Origin: CAVSJJ01 sp963728395
Lineage (GTDB): Bacteria > Actinomycetota > Actinomycetes > Actinomycetales > Dermatophilaceae
Direction: 5' to 3'
NCBI GenBank assembly: GCA_963728395.1
Contig: CAVSJJ010000001.1
Location: forward strand, 368,482-432,481
Length of the DNA stretch: 64,000 nt
This document shows positions 45,981 to 53,945 of this stretch, piece after piece. The notes below the pieces were generated by a model that searched no databases, was not told the origin of the DNA, and saw only the letters and a program-made list of their open reading frames with translations. The position numbers were made by a program, and so were the translations under genes. Each line of letters starts with the position of its first letter. Within the stretch, counting starts at the first letter, position 1.

Positions 45981-47093
45981 TCAGGCCTCGGCCCGGTCGA
46001 GCGCGCGACGCCAGCGGATGCCGGCCTCGATGAAGTCGTCGATCTCGCCGTCGAACACCGCCGCCGGGTTGCCGACCTCGTGCTCGGTGCGCAGGTCCTT
46101 GACCATCTGGTAGGGCTGGAGCACGTAGGAGCGCATCTGGTCACCCCAGCTCGCCTTGATGTCCCCCGCGAGCTCCTTGCGCTCGGCGGCCTCCTCGGCC
46201 TTCTTGAGGAGCAGCAGCCGGGACTGGAGGACGCGCAGCGCCGCGGCGCGGTTCTGGATCTGGGACTTCTCGTTCTGCATCGAGACGACGATCCCGGTCG
46301 GCAGGTGCGTCATCCGGACCGCCGAGTCGGTCGTGTTGACCGACTGGCCGCCGGGGCCACTGGAGCGGAACACGTCGACCTTGATCTCGTTCTCGGGGAT
46401 CTCGATCGTGTCGGTCTGTTCGATGAGCGGGACGACCTCGACGGCGGCGAAGCTGGTCTGGCGGCGACCCTGGTTGTCGAACGGGCTGATCCGGACCAGA
46501 CGGTGGGTGCCGCCCTCGACCGAGAGGTTGCCGTAGGCGTAGGGGACGTCGACCTCGAAGGTCGCGGACTTCAGCCCCGCCTCCTCGGCGTAGCTCGTGT
46601 CGAGGACCTTGGTGGGGTAGCCGTGGCGCTCGGCCCAGCGCAGGTACATCCGCAGGAGCATCTCGGCGAAGTCGGCCGCGTCGACGCCGCCCGCTCCGGA
46701 ACGGATCGTCACGACGGCGGCTCGCTCGTCGTACTCGCCGGCCAGCAGGGTGCGGACCTCGAGCTCACCCATCGCCTTCTTGACGACGAGGAGCTCCCGC
46801 TCGGCCTCCTCGAGGGTCGCGGCGTCGCTCTCCTCGGTGCCGAGCTCGACGAGCGCCTCGAGGTCGCCGATCCGGGTCTCCATGCCGGTGACCCGGTCGT
46901 ACTCGGCCTTGGCCCGGGAGAGCGCTGAGGTGACCTTCTGGGCGGCCTCCTGGTCGTCCCACAGGTTGGGTGCACCGGCCTGGCTCTCCAGGTCGGTGAT
47001 CCGGGCCTGGAGGGCGTCGAGATCGGTCACCTCACGCACGGACGCCATGGTCGAGCGCAGTTCCTTGATCTCGGTCGCGAAGTCGGTTGCCAC
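45981..47093 (-). CDS. prfB: peptide chain release factor 2
   Basis: 370 residues from ATG 47093. It recognises UGA/UAA and frees the peptide. It has the GGQ loop RSSGPGGQSVNTTDSAVR near residue 250 and the N-terminal coiled domain. The frame is continuous, so there is no programmed +1 frameshift of the E. coli type. It is the first gene of the division and trans-translation cluster. Confidence 0.97.
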   Translation of the reverse strand: MATDFATEIKELRSTMASVREVTDLDALQARITDLESQAGAPNLWDDQEAAQKVTSALSRAKAEYDRVTGMETRIGDLEALVELGTEESDAATLEEAERELLVVKKAMGELEVRTLLAGEYDERAAVVTIRSGAGGVDAADFAEMLLRMYLRWAERHGYPTKVLDTSYAEEAGLKSATFEVDVPYAYGNLSVEGGTHRLVRISPFDNQGRRQTSFAAVEVVPLIEQTDTIEIPENEIKVDVFRSSGPGGQSVNTTDSAVRMTHLPTGIVVSMQNEKSQIQNRAAALRVLQSRLLLLKKAEEAAERKELAGDIKASWGDQMRSYVLQPYQMVKDLRTEHEVGNPAAVFDGEIDDFIEAGIRWRRALDRAEA

Positions 47094-47162
47094 GATGGGA
47101 CAGCCTACGCGAGCGAGCGCGACCGCCGGATCGCTCGGCGCCCGGCCACGCCCGATCCGAGG

Positions 47163-48347
47163 TCACCCGGCGAGGTCACGCACGACGAAGCCGGTGCGGA
47201 TCTTCGGGGTGAAGAACGTCGACTTCGGCGGCATGAGCAGACCCTCGCGGGCGGTGCGCTCGATCTCGGCGATCGACGTCGGGCGGATGAGCACGCCGGC
47301 CTCGGCCCGCTCCGAGCCGATGGCGGCGACGACCTCGTCGAGCCCATGCTGGTACTCCACCTCGACGTCAGCGCGGTCGAGCGCCGCCTCGAGCCAGGCC
47401 CCGTCGAGCGAGCGGACACCGGAGAACGCACCCGTCTTGGGGACGAGCCACTCCCCGGTCCGGTCCGGGCCGACGAGGACGAGCCGGCCGAGATCGTCCA
47501 TCTCGCGGAGGATGTCGGGCTCCAGCGCCGGCGCCGGCGCGAGGTCGAAGCGGGCCGACAGCACCTCGCGGAGGGCGGCATACGGCATCCCGCGGTAGAG
47601 GCGGTGGATCGCCGCGATGCTCACCTGGTCGGCCACCAGCTCGCCGACGAGCGCGAGGGTGAGCTCCGCCGGGGAGTCCGTGGAGCCGGTCTCCTCGCGG
47701 ACGGCGTCGCGGTAGCGCCGGGCGACGCCGTAGCGGTGGTGCCCGTCGGCGATGAGCACGTCGGCGCCGGAGACGTATGCCGCGACGGCCGCGACCCGGT
47801 TGGGCTCGCTGAGCCGCTCGACGGCATGGGTGACCCCGTCGACGGTGACCGAGCCGAGCGGCTCGCCGGGCTCACGGAGCAGCTCGGTGAGCCCGGTCGC
47901 GAGAGACAGGCCCCACACGGGGGAAAGGTTGGCGCGGGCCGCCACCGTGAGGTCGAGCCGGTCGGTCGAGGCCTTGGGCGTCGTCCGCTCGTGGGGCAGG
48001 ACGCCCCCGGCCCCCTCGTCGACGACCTCGAGCGCGCCGACGACGCTGACCAGGTCACGTTCGGCGCCGGTGCCGTCGGTGAACCGGGTGCGGTACAGCG
48101 TCAGCGTCGGCGTCTCGTCCCGGACGAGGACCCCCTCGTCGACCCAGCCGCGGAGCAGTGCACCGGCCCGCTCGTAGCGGTCCTCGCCGCCCCGGGGCAC
48201 GTCGACGTGGACGATGTTGCGGTGGTCGCGCGCGGCATACGCGTCAACCTCGGCCTCGGAGAGGACGTCGTACGGCGGGGCGATGACGGCGTCGAGGTCG
48301 ACGCCGGGTGCATGGCGAAGGGCGGGGAAGGGCTCGAAGCGCGGCAC
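47163..48347 (-). CDS. DUF1015 family protein
   Basis: 394 residues from ATG 48347. The family's start PFPALRHAPGVDLDAVIAPPYDVLSEAE is clear, with RDHRNIVHVDVPRG and the His-rich IADGHHRYGVARRYRD in the middle. The C-terminus ends LLMPPKSTFFTPKIRTGFVVRDL. DUF1015 proteins are widely conserved; a kinase-like or sugar-related role has been suggested for some members, but I would not assign one. It is a single gene. Confidence 0.9.
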   Translation of the reverse strand: MPRFEPFPALRHAPGVDLDAVIAPPYDVLSEAEVDAYAARDHRNIVHVDVPRGGEDRYERAGALLRGWVDEGVLVRDETPTLTLYRTRFTDGTGAERDLVSVVGALEVVDEGAGGVLPHERTTPKASTDRLDLTVAARANLSPVWGLSLATGLTELLREPGEPLGSVTVDGVTHAVERLSEPNRVAAVAAYVSGADVLIADGHHRYGVARRYRDAVREETGSTDSPAELTLALVGELVADQVSIAAIHRLYRGMPYAALREVLSARFDLAPAPALEPDILREMDDLGRLVLVGPDRTGEWLVPKTGAFSGVRSLDGAWLEAALDRADVEVEYQHGLDEVVAAIGSERAEAGVLIRPTSIAEIERTAREGLLMPPKSTFFTPKIRTGFVVRDLAG

Positions 48348-48406
48348 GGTCCTAGCCTGGCACGGCCCGGGCCCGCCCTCCGCCCGGGCCCACGCCGCGG
48401 TGCCGC

Positions 48407-48883
48407 TCAGCCGCGGGTGACGGCGATCCGGGTTGCCGGCTTCTCGACCTCGCGCGGGGCCGGGACGCGGACCTCGAGGATCCCGTCCGCGTAGCTGGCG
48501 GTGATGTCGTCGGCGGACGCGCCCTCGGGCAGCCGGATGCGGCGCACGAGGCTGCCGTAGTGGAACTCGGTGCGGTAGCCCTCGGGACGCTCCTCCTCCG
48601 ACCGCTCCTCGCGACTGGCGGCCAGGTGGAGGATCCCGTCGGCGACGCTGATGTCGACATCGGTCTCCGGGTCGATGCCGGGCAGCTCGGCGCGGATGAC
48701 GTAGGTGTCACCCTCGAGGAACTCCTCGACCCTCATCGGCTTCGCGTCCACCGGCAGGTCCGGCCAGTCCTCCCCGCCGAAGAGGCCCCGGAACATGTCC
48801 CGGAAGAGCCGATCGACCTTGTCCTCGGCCAGGACCACGTCCCGTGGCCAGGCCGTGCGGTGCTCCCGCTTCACCAGACTCAT
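48407..48883 (-). CDS. Hsp20/alpha-crystallin small heat-shock protein
   Basis: 158 residues from ATG 48883 (ribosome site GGAGG just upstream; an ATG at 48901 would lie before it). The alpha-crystallin domain spans about 50-150: KPMRVEEFLEGDTYVIRAELPGIDP, the LHLAASREER strand, and the ASYADGILEVRVP beta-9 region with the A-x-x-x-G-x-L signature. It forms oligomers that hold unfolded proteins. No HAIR or CIRCE element was found upstream. Confidence 0.95.
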   Translation of the reverse strand: MSLVKREHRTAWPRDVVLAEDKVDRLFRDMFRGLFGGEDWPDLPVDAKPMRVEEFLEGDTYVIRAELPGIDPETDVDISVADGILHLAASREERSEEERPEGYRTEFHYGSLVRRIRLPEGASADDITASYADGILEVRVPAPREVEKPATRIAVTRG

Positions 48884-48997
48884 GAGAACACCCTCCTCCA
48901 TGCCCCACGAGGGGCACCATGCGCTCCCTTGGGAGTGGAGGACACGGTCGTCCTCCGGACACCAGGGTACGCCGCACGACGGGGGACAGCCACGCCC

Positions 48998-49025
48998 GTT
49001 GACTCGTCAACCGTTGCGCGACAAC
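48998..49025. promoter_or_regulatory. two adjacent small dyads upstream of hsp20
   Basis: GTTGAC-TC-GTCAAC (48998-49011) is a perfect palindrome, immediately followed by GTTG-CGCGA-CAAC. They lie about 115 bp upstream of hsp20 and about 130 bp upstream of the divergent gene at 49153. They could be a repressor site for either gene. Confidence 0.35.
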
Positions 49026-49152
49026 CCTTTTCCGAGTCAGCGATCCCGGATGTGACCTGCCTTCCAGCCGGGCCACCGAGCGTCCGCCAGGCGTACCCTG
49101 GAGGTGGCGGGTCCGCCCCGCCACCGGTCCGTCGAAGGAGGCCGGACACGTC

Positions 49153-49536
49153 ATGACGAGCGGACGAACCCTCTCCGGGGAGCGACGCGAGAAGGCGCGC
49201 GCCGCCCTCGACGCGCTGGGTGCCGAGCGGGCCGCGCACGAGCGGCTGAGCGTCCAGTGCCGCCGCGCCCATCACCTGGCCGAGGTCTACGACACGGCCG
49301 CCGGGCCGGTCATCCTCACCCGCCCCGGTCCACACGCCCACGGGTCCAAGGACTTCGTCGACACCGGCCACCACGCGGCCCCGCGAGCGGAGCGGGCGGA
49401 CCTGCTCCGGGCCGAGCCGGGTCCCGGCGACGACCTCCCCGCCTGGTGCGACTGCGGACCCGTCGAACTGGCGAGGGGCCTGGTGTGGACGGCGCTGGGG
49501 GACGGCCGACGGACGCTGCGGGTGGACCTGCCCTAG
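49153..49536 (+). CDS. hypothetical protein, actinobacterial
   Basis: 127 residues from ATG 49153. The sequence has a helical N-terminus (GERREKARAALDALGAERAAHERLS) with a following CRRAHHLAEVYDT, and a C-terminal region with WCDCGP, which could bind metal. VYDTAAGPVILTRPGPHAHG looks like a beta strand pair. I do not recognise a characterised family. It is convergent with the oxidoreductase, with stops overlapping by 4 bp. Confidence 0.6.
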   Translation: MTSGRTLSGERREKARAALDALGAERAAHERLSVQCRRAHHLAEVYDTAAGPVILTRPGPHAHGSKDFVDTGHHAAPRAERADLLRAEPGPGDDLPAWCDCGPVELARGLVWTALGDGRRTLRVDLP

Positions 49537-50624
49537 ACCGGCGCCGCCCACGGCGCGTCGCCGGGGGTCACCGGATGTCCGGTGGCGGCCGACTCGTCGA
49601 TCGCGAGGCCGAGCAGATGGTCCTGGCAGGCGTCGGCGAGCGGGTACGGCGGCGGCGCCTCCTCGCGCGCCCATTGCCCCACGTCGGCGAGCAGCCCCAC
49701 CACGGCGAGGTCGTCCTCCGAGAAGCCGGAGCCAAGGAAACGGTTGCGCCACACCACCTGCCCGTCGACGCTGATGCTCGCCACCTCGAGGCCCTCGAGG
49801 TTGAGGTCCATCCCGGTGACCCGGCGGACGATGTGCGACTCGACGGGGGTGTCGGGCTCGGCCATCCAGGTGAAGCGGTCGTCGACGATCTCACCGAGCG
49901 AGCCGCGCACGACGATGCGTCGCGCCCGGACGGGGTTGAACCACTGGCTGTCGGTGAAGTCGTAGAGGCCCATCCGTCCGTCGCCGAAGTCGAGGGTGGC
50001 GAGCGTCGTCACGAGCGGGACGGGCTCCATCGACCCGTTCCATCCCTCCCGACCGAGCGGGTCGACGAGCGGGGCCGTGAACTGCTGGGCGGTCACGGTG
50101 GCGGGCGCGTGTCCGACTCCCAGCATCCGGCGGATCATCGACGTTGCGTGGTAGCCGTGCGTCGAGGACACCTGGACCGAGGTCACCTCACCGACCAGCC
50201 CCGCGTCGATGACGTGCAGGCGAGCCACATGCCCCGGCATGTGGAGGTACTGCTCGGCGACCTGGACCAGGCCGCTCGGGCCCACCTCCGCCCACAGCGC
50301 GCGCAGCCCGTCGGCGTCGGGCGCGGGCGGGGTCTCGGCGAGGACCCGGACGCCGCGCGACGCGAGGTGGGTCGTCACCTCCGGCAGCTGCTCCCACGGC
50401 ACCGAGACGACGACGAACTCGGGCCGCTCCCGATCGACGAGCTCGTCCACACTGCGGTAGGTCGGGACACCCCACAGGCCCTCGACCGCCTCGCCGCGGG
50501 CCGCGGTGCGGGTGACGACGCCGCAGACGGTGAAGTGGTCCGGGGCGCAGCGGGCGAGCCGGAGGAAGAACTCCCCCCGCCACCCGCTGCCGACCAGCCC
50601 GAATCGGGCGGGGGCAGCACTCAT
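49533..50624 (-). CDS. Gfo/Idh/MocA family oxidoreductase
   Basis: 363 residues from ATG 50624. N-terminal Rossmann fold: ARFGLVGSGWRGEFFLRLAR (GxGxxG-type), then PEFVVVSVPWEQLPE, LAETPPAP (the family's E-x-P motif, usually EKP) and VQVAEQYLHMPGH. The C-terminal domain carries VGEVTSVQVSSTHGYHATSMI. It probably is a NAD(P)-dependent sugar or inositol dehydrogenase. The second Lys of the usual EKP motif is replaced by Thr (AETPP), which may affect activity. Confidence 0.85.
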   Translation of the reverse strand: MSAAPARFGLVGSGWRGEFFLRLARCAPDHFTVCGVVTRTAARGEAVEGLWGVPTYRSVDELVDRERPEFVVVSVPWEQLPEVTTHLASRGVRVLAETPPAPDADGLRALWAEVGPSGLVQVAEQYLHMPGHVARLHVIDAGLVGEVTSVQVSSTHGYHATSMIRRMLGVGHAPATVTAQQFTAPLVDPLGREGWNGSMEPVPLVTTLATLDFGDGRMGLYDFTDSQWFNPVRARRIVVRGSLGEIVDDRFTWMAEPDTPVESHIVRRVTGMDLNLEGLEVASISVDGQVVWRNRFLGSGFSEDDLAVVGLLADVGQWAREEAPPPYPLADACQDHLLGLAIDESAATGHPVTPGDAPWAAPV

Positions 50625-50693
50625 GGGTCATGGCTACCACAGCCACCTTCGGCGTGGGCCGCTCTGCCGAACCTGGTTCCGGACGAGGTGGGA

Positions 50694-50734
50694 ACGCCGG
50701 TATGCCGCGCGAGGGGGCCGCGGCATACCGGCGT
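50694..50734 (-). terminator. hairpin terminator of the MBL-rhodanese gene, made of an octamer pair
   Basis: Perfect 16-bp stem, arms 50694-50709 and 50719-50734, loop 9 nt, starting 19 bp after the stop of the minus-strand gene at 50753. Both arms carry the octamer GTATGCCG as an inverted pair, the same construction as at 19981-20011. Confidence 0.8.
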
Positions 50735-50752
50735 CGTTGAGGGGCGCGGGGC

Positions 50753-52087
50753 CTAGCCGACGAGGTCGGGGACCCCTCCCGGGTTGAGCACCTCGACGTC
50801 ATAGCCCTGCGCCGTGAGCAGACTGGCGGCGATGACGGCCCGGCGGCCGCTCGCGCAGGCGACGAGGACGGGGCGCTCGGTGCTGAGCTCCTGCGGGATG
50901 CCCTTGGTGTAGAGGTCCGCGACGAAGCGGGTGACCGCGCCGGGCAGGGAGGTGTCGGCCACCTCGTTCGGCATCCGCACGTCGAGCACCTGGACCTCGT
51001 CCCGGGAGGCGAGCTCGCGGGCCGTGGGAATGTCGACGAGGGAGAAGTCGGAGTGGAGGGCGCCGCCCCGGACGTCGTTGACGACGCCGACGATGCTGTC
51101 GAAGCCGATCTGGCGCAGCTGGGTGATGGCGGCGTCGAGGTCCTGGTCGGGGTTGGCGACGATGACGACCGGCTCGTTGTAGGGCACGAGCCACCCGGTC
51201 CACGAGCCGAAGTCGTCGCCGAACTCGACGGCGACGGTGCCCGCGAGGACGCCGCGAGCCTGGTCGGTGCGCGGGCGCATGTCGACGATGTGGACCTTGT
51301 CGCGGTCGGGGAGGGCGTGGAGCTCGGTGATGCTCAGGCGGGGGACCGTCGCCGACGGCATCGGCGGGACGCCGAGCGTGTTCGTCGGGCCCATGTAGCG
51401 GTAGAAGCCGGGGATCGGCATCGGCGCCTCGAGCATCTCCTTGGCCAGGGCGTCCGGGGTGTCGATCCGGAGGAGCGGGTTGCCCTGCAGCTCGGCCCCG
51501 ATCGTCGAGGTGTGCTGGCTCGCGCCGCTGGCTGTGCAGAAGGAGCCCTCGCCGTGGGTCGGCAGCAGCCGGACGTCCGCGGGCAGGCCGGCGAGCCGGT
51601 GCAGCGAGATGTACTGCAGCCGGGCCAGGGTGTCGGCGCGCTCTGGGCCCAGCAGGTCGGGCCGGCCGGCCGAGCCGACGAGCAGGCTGCCACCGGAGAA
51701 GACGGCGACCTCGACGCCGTCGAGGAGGACGACGTAGGACGTGTGCTCGGGGGTGTGGCCGGGGGTGTGCAGGGGGCGGATACGCAGGCCCTCGGGACCG
51801 TCGAGCTCCTCGAGGTGGAAGGCCGGGGTATGCCGGTAGGCCGGCGCGGCGGCGGCCGGCAGGACGAGCTGGGCCCCCGTGCGCAGCGAGGCCTGCTCGG
51901 CGCCCGAGACGTAGTCGTTGTGCAGGTGGGTCTCCAGGACCATCGCCAGGTGCAGGCCCCGGTCCTCAATCGGGCCGAGGAAGCGGTCGATGTCGCGCTG
52001 CGGGTCGACGAGGATCGCCGCGCCTTCGTGCTCGAGGACGTAGGTCGAGTCCCCCAGACCCGGCGTCCGGAACGAGTGGATGTCCAT
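50753..52087 (-). CDS. metallo-beta-lactamase fold protein with two rhodanese domains (persulfide dioxygenase / CstB-like)
   Basis: 444 residues from ATG 52087 (ribosome site GAGAGGAG upstream). N-terminal MBL domain: ETHLHNDYVSGAE (HxHxDH-type, here HxHND), HTPGHTPEHTSYVV, and LPTHGEGSFC. Two rhodanese domains follow: the first (about 245-340) has no Cys in the active loop (VIVANPDQD), the second has the intact loop VACASGRRAVIAA. This architecture matches persulfide dioxygenase-sulfurtransferase proteins that clear sulfide or persulfide. An ATACCC-N4-GGGTAT palindrome upstream supports a CstR/CsoR-type control. Confidence 0.85.
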   Translation of the reverse strand: MDIHSFRTPGLGDSTYVLEHEGAAILVDPQRDIDRFLGPIEDRGLHLAMVLETHLHNDYVSGAEQASLRTGAQLVLPAAAAPAYRHTPAFHLEELDGPEGLRIRPLHTPGHTPEHTSYVVLLDGVEVAVFSGGSLLVGSAGRPDLLGPERADTLARLQYISLHRLAGLPADVRLLPTHGEGSFCTASGASQHTSTIGAELQGNPLLRIDTPDALAKEMLEAPMPIPGFYRYMGPTNTLGVPPMPSATVPRLSITELHALPDRDKVHIVDMRPRTDQARGVLAGTVAVEFGDDFGSWTGWLVPYNEPVVIVANPDQDLDAAITQLRQIGFDSIVGVVNDVRGGALHSDFSLVDIPTARELASRDEVQVLDVRMPNEVADTSLPGAVTRFVADLYTKGIPQELSTERPVLVACASGRRAVIAASLLTAQGYDVEVLNPGGVPDLVG

Positions 52088-52138
52088 GTGGGCTCCTCTC
52101 ACGGTCGGCTGTGTGAGCATGGTCGTGCTGCAATGTGG

Positions 52139-52154
52139 ATACCCGGGCGGGTAT
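52139..52154. promoter_or_regulatory. CstR/CsoR-like operator
   Basis: ATACCC-GGGC-GGGTAT is a perfect palindrome 51 bp upstream of the MBL-rhodanese start. CsoR, RicR and CstR repressors bind sites of this shape (TACCC...GGGTA). The target gene type fits CstR, the persulfide-sensing member. The repressor gene is not in the window. Confidence 0.6.
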
Positions 52155-52197
52155 ACCGCTGCGGCCAGCCTAACCTAACTTGTCCGGACACGTGGAC

Positions 52198-52323
52198 TCG
52201 GCGCTCAGCCGGGTGCTCGCGGAACCGACCGGAAGACCGGACACCCGCGCGAGCACCCCCTCGGCGCTCAGCCGGGTGTTCGCGGAACCGACCGGAAAAC
52301 CGGACACCCGCGCGAGCACCCCC
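52198..52323. repeat. two tandem 63-bp hairpin repeats
   Basis: Units 52198-52260 and 52261-52323 are identical except for two substitutions (61 of 63 positions). Each can form a stem GGGTGCTCGCG / CGCGAGCACCC (52211-52221 with 52248-52258 in the first) around a small CCGG-AAGA-CCGG hairpin. One substitution turns a G-C pair in the stem into a G-U pair, so pairing is kept. They lie just after the tad operon's last stop (52344), probably as a doubled terminator. Confidence 0.75.
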
Positions 52324-52343
52324 GATCGACGGGGCACCTGGGC

Positions 52344-52823
52344 TCAGGGTGGCTGGACGTCGGCGCGGGCCCGGGAGGTCACGTGGATCGTGACCGAGCT
52401 GCCGAGCGCGTCGAGCAGCGACCCGCCCATGGGCAGGTCCACCCGGCAGGTCAGGACGACGACGGCGGTCCGTCCGTCGGGCGAGCCGGTGCCCGGGTCC
52501 ACCCGCCAGGACGAGATCCCGCGCGGCAGCGGGCGCGACCCCAGGTAGGCACCGGAGCTCGCTCGCACCGTCGCGTCACTGAGCGGCACGGCCTCCGCGA
52601 CCCCGACCCGGTAAGCCCGCGCATCCAGGGCGTCCGCCGCGTCGAGGGCCGCCGCGTCGGCCGCGTCGAGCAGCCGCATCCGGGACAGATGGGCTGCCGT
52701 GACGTCGATCGTCCCGACGACCAACAGCAGGGCGATCATGCTCAGCCCGAGGATGAGCAGGCTGACCTGCCCCCCTTCCCGCCGCTGCCGCCGACGCGGC
52801 TCGCGACGCCACTCCCGCCTCAC
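52344..52823 (-). CDS. TadE/Rv3654c-like pilus assembly protein
   Basis: 159 residues from GTG 52823, overlapping the upstream stop (GTGA). One N-terminal membrane segment (GQVSLLILGLSMIALLLVVGTIDVTAAHL), then DAADAAALDAADALDARAY, a pattern of pseudopilins of the tad/flp systems in Actinobacteria. The rest is a small extracytoplasmic domain with Cys in VVVLTCRVDL. Last gene of the tad operon. Confidence 0.8.
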   Translation of the reverse strand: MRREWRREPRRRQRREGGQVSLLILGLSMIALLLVVGTIDVTAAHLSRMRLLDAADAAALDAADALDARAYRVGVAEAVPLSDATVRASSGAYLGSRPLPRGISSWRVDPGTGSPDGRTAVVVLTCRVDLPMGGSLLDALGSSVTIHVTSRARADVQPP

Positions 52824-53281
52824 CGCGCACTCCGGAACCGGTCGACGGTGACCACGTGGTCGGCCTGCAGCGACACCGACAACGGCACGACCCGGCGCGC
52901 GAACGTGGGTACGAGAGGCAGCGGAACCGTCACCGTCGTGTGCATCGAGACCCGCGCTTCGGGGCGCAGACAGGGGCTCGCGTCGCAGGCCACCGACAGG
53001 GTCCCGGAATCGCCGAAGCCCTGGTCCCCGAATGCGATCGCCGCCGCCGCCCGGGCCCGTGGCTCCGCCTGCGTCGACGAGGGCGAGGTGACGAAGGCCC
53101 GGCCCGCCTCCCGCGCCGCGGTCGAGGCGGCATACGCGCCCGCCTGGACCCGGCCCAGCACGAGGACGAGGTAGACGACGGGCACGAGCAACAGCACCGA
53201 GAGGAAGACGAACTCGACGACCGCGCTACCGCGCTCCCCCGGGCAGCCGCGTGACCGCAGCCGCCCGACGCCGGCGCTCAC
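52820..53281 (-). CDS. TadE-like pseudopilin
   Basis: 153 residues from GTG 53281, overlapping the preceding stop (GTGA). The type IV pilin-like N-terminus GERGSAVVEFVFLSVLLLVPVVYLVLVLG has the prepilin E at position 5 after the cleavage-type Gly (GS-AVVE). The mature part includes VACDASPCLRPEARVSMHTTV with paired Cys. It likely is a minor pilin of the Flp pilus. Confidence 0.85.
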   Translation of the reverse strand: MSAGVGRLRSRGCPGERGSAVVEFVFLSVLLLVPVVYLVLVLGRVQAGAYAASTAAREAGRAFVTSPSSTQAEPRARAAAAIAFGDQGFGDSGTLSVACDASPCLRPEARVSMHTTVTVPLPLVPTFARRVVPLSVSLQADHVVTVDRFRSAR

Positions 53282-53685
53282 TGGTTCTCCAAGAACGCCC
53301 GGCCCGTCACGTCCAGCCCACCGTCCACCGCGAGCGGGCCGAGGACCGGCAGCGGCGCCCGCACCCGCACCGTCACGACCCGCACCCCGCCGACGACGGC
53401 CGTCCCCGCGGAGACGTCGGCCGCATACCGCGGCGACAGCGACGCCGCGATCAGCTCGCGGGTGCGCTGCACGCCCTCCGCGGGCTCGCTGTCCGCCCTC
53501 GCGCCGAACCGGGCCCCCTCGGAGGCGCAGGAGATGAGGGTGTTGCGCGCATAGAGGGCGTACCCCAGCTGGAACACGCCGAGGAACACGGCGACGACGA
53601 GCACCCCGACGAGGACGAAGTCGACGACCGCCGAGCCCCGCTCGCCGCCGACCCGCCGGGCACACGCTGCCCGACCGGTGCCCAT
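53278..53685 (-). CDS. TadE-like pseudopilin
   Basis: 135 residues from ATG 53685. Prepilin-like N-terminus GERGSAVVDFVLVGVLVVAVFLGVFQLGYALYARNTL, with D in place of the usual E. A soluble domain follows (ISCASEGARFGARADSEPAEGVQRTRELI). It precedes and overlaps the next pilin gene. The paralogous pair is typical of tad loci. Confidence 0.85.
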   Translation of the reverse strand: MGTGRAACARRVGGERGSAVVDFVLVGVLVVAVFLGVFQLGYALYARNTLISCASEGARFGARADSEPAEGVQRTRELIAASLSPRYAADVSAGTAVVGGVRVVTVRVRAPLPVLGPLAVDGGLDVTGRAFLENQ

Positions 53686-53697
53686 CCGCTCAGCCGC

Positions 53698-53910
53698 TCA
53701 GCCGCTCACCGAGCTGAGCGCCCGGTGGAAGATGTCGACGAGCTCGGTGCGAGCCACCGCCCACAGTACGGTGACCAGGCCCGCCGTCATGAGGGTGATG
53801 AGTACCCATCCGGGCACGTCCCCCCGCTCGTCCCGCCGCGGACCGCCGCGTGCCGCACCGCCGCGCGCCGCCCGCAGCAGCCGGGCGGTCGTGCGCCTGA
53901 TCTCCTCCAT
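53698..53910 (-). CDS. small Flp-pilin-like or DUF4244-type membrane protein
   Basis: 70 residues from ATG 53910 (MEEIRRTTARLL). A basic N-terminus is followed by DERGDVPGWVLITLMTAGLVTVLWAVARTELVDIFHRAL, a single membrane helix. In tad loci a short pilin-like protein usually stands here, between tadC and tadE. It could be the major Flp pilin, though the canonical GMxxxEYA motif is not present. Confidence 0.75.
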   Translation of the reverse strand: MEEIRRTTARLLRAARGGAARGGPRRDERGDVPGWVLITLMTAGLVTVLWAVARTELVDIFHRALSSVSG

Positions 53911-53945
53911 GATGGTTCCTTCCTCCGACTCCGATGGACCCGCCG

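Noticed and set aside
45981..47093. Programmed +1 frameshift in prfB
   Set aside because: The gene is one continuous frame from ATG 47093 with GGQ in frame; no internal TGA near the start.
48884..49150. HAIR (HspR) or CIRCE (HrcA) element upstream of hsp20
   Set aside because: No CTTGAGT-N7-ACTCAAG or long CIRCE dyad; only short palindromes of another sequence are present.
52198..52323. Tandem repeats considered as a CRISPR array
   Set aside because: Only two units, directly adjacent without spacers, and no cas genes in the window.
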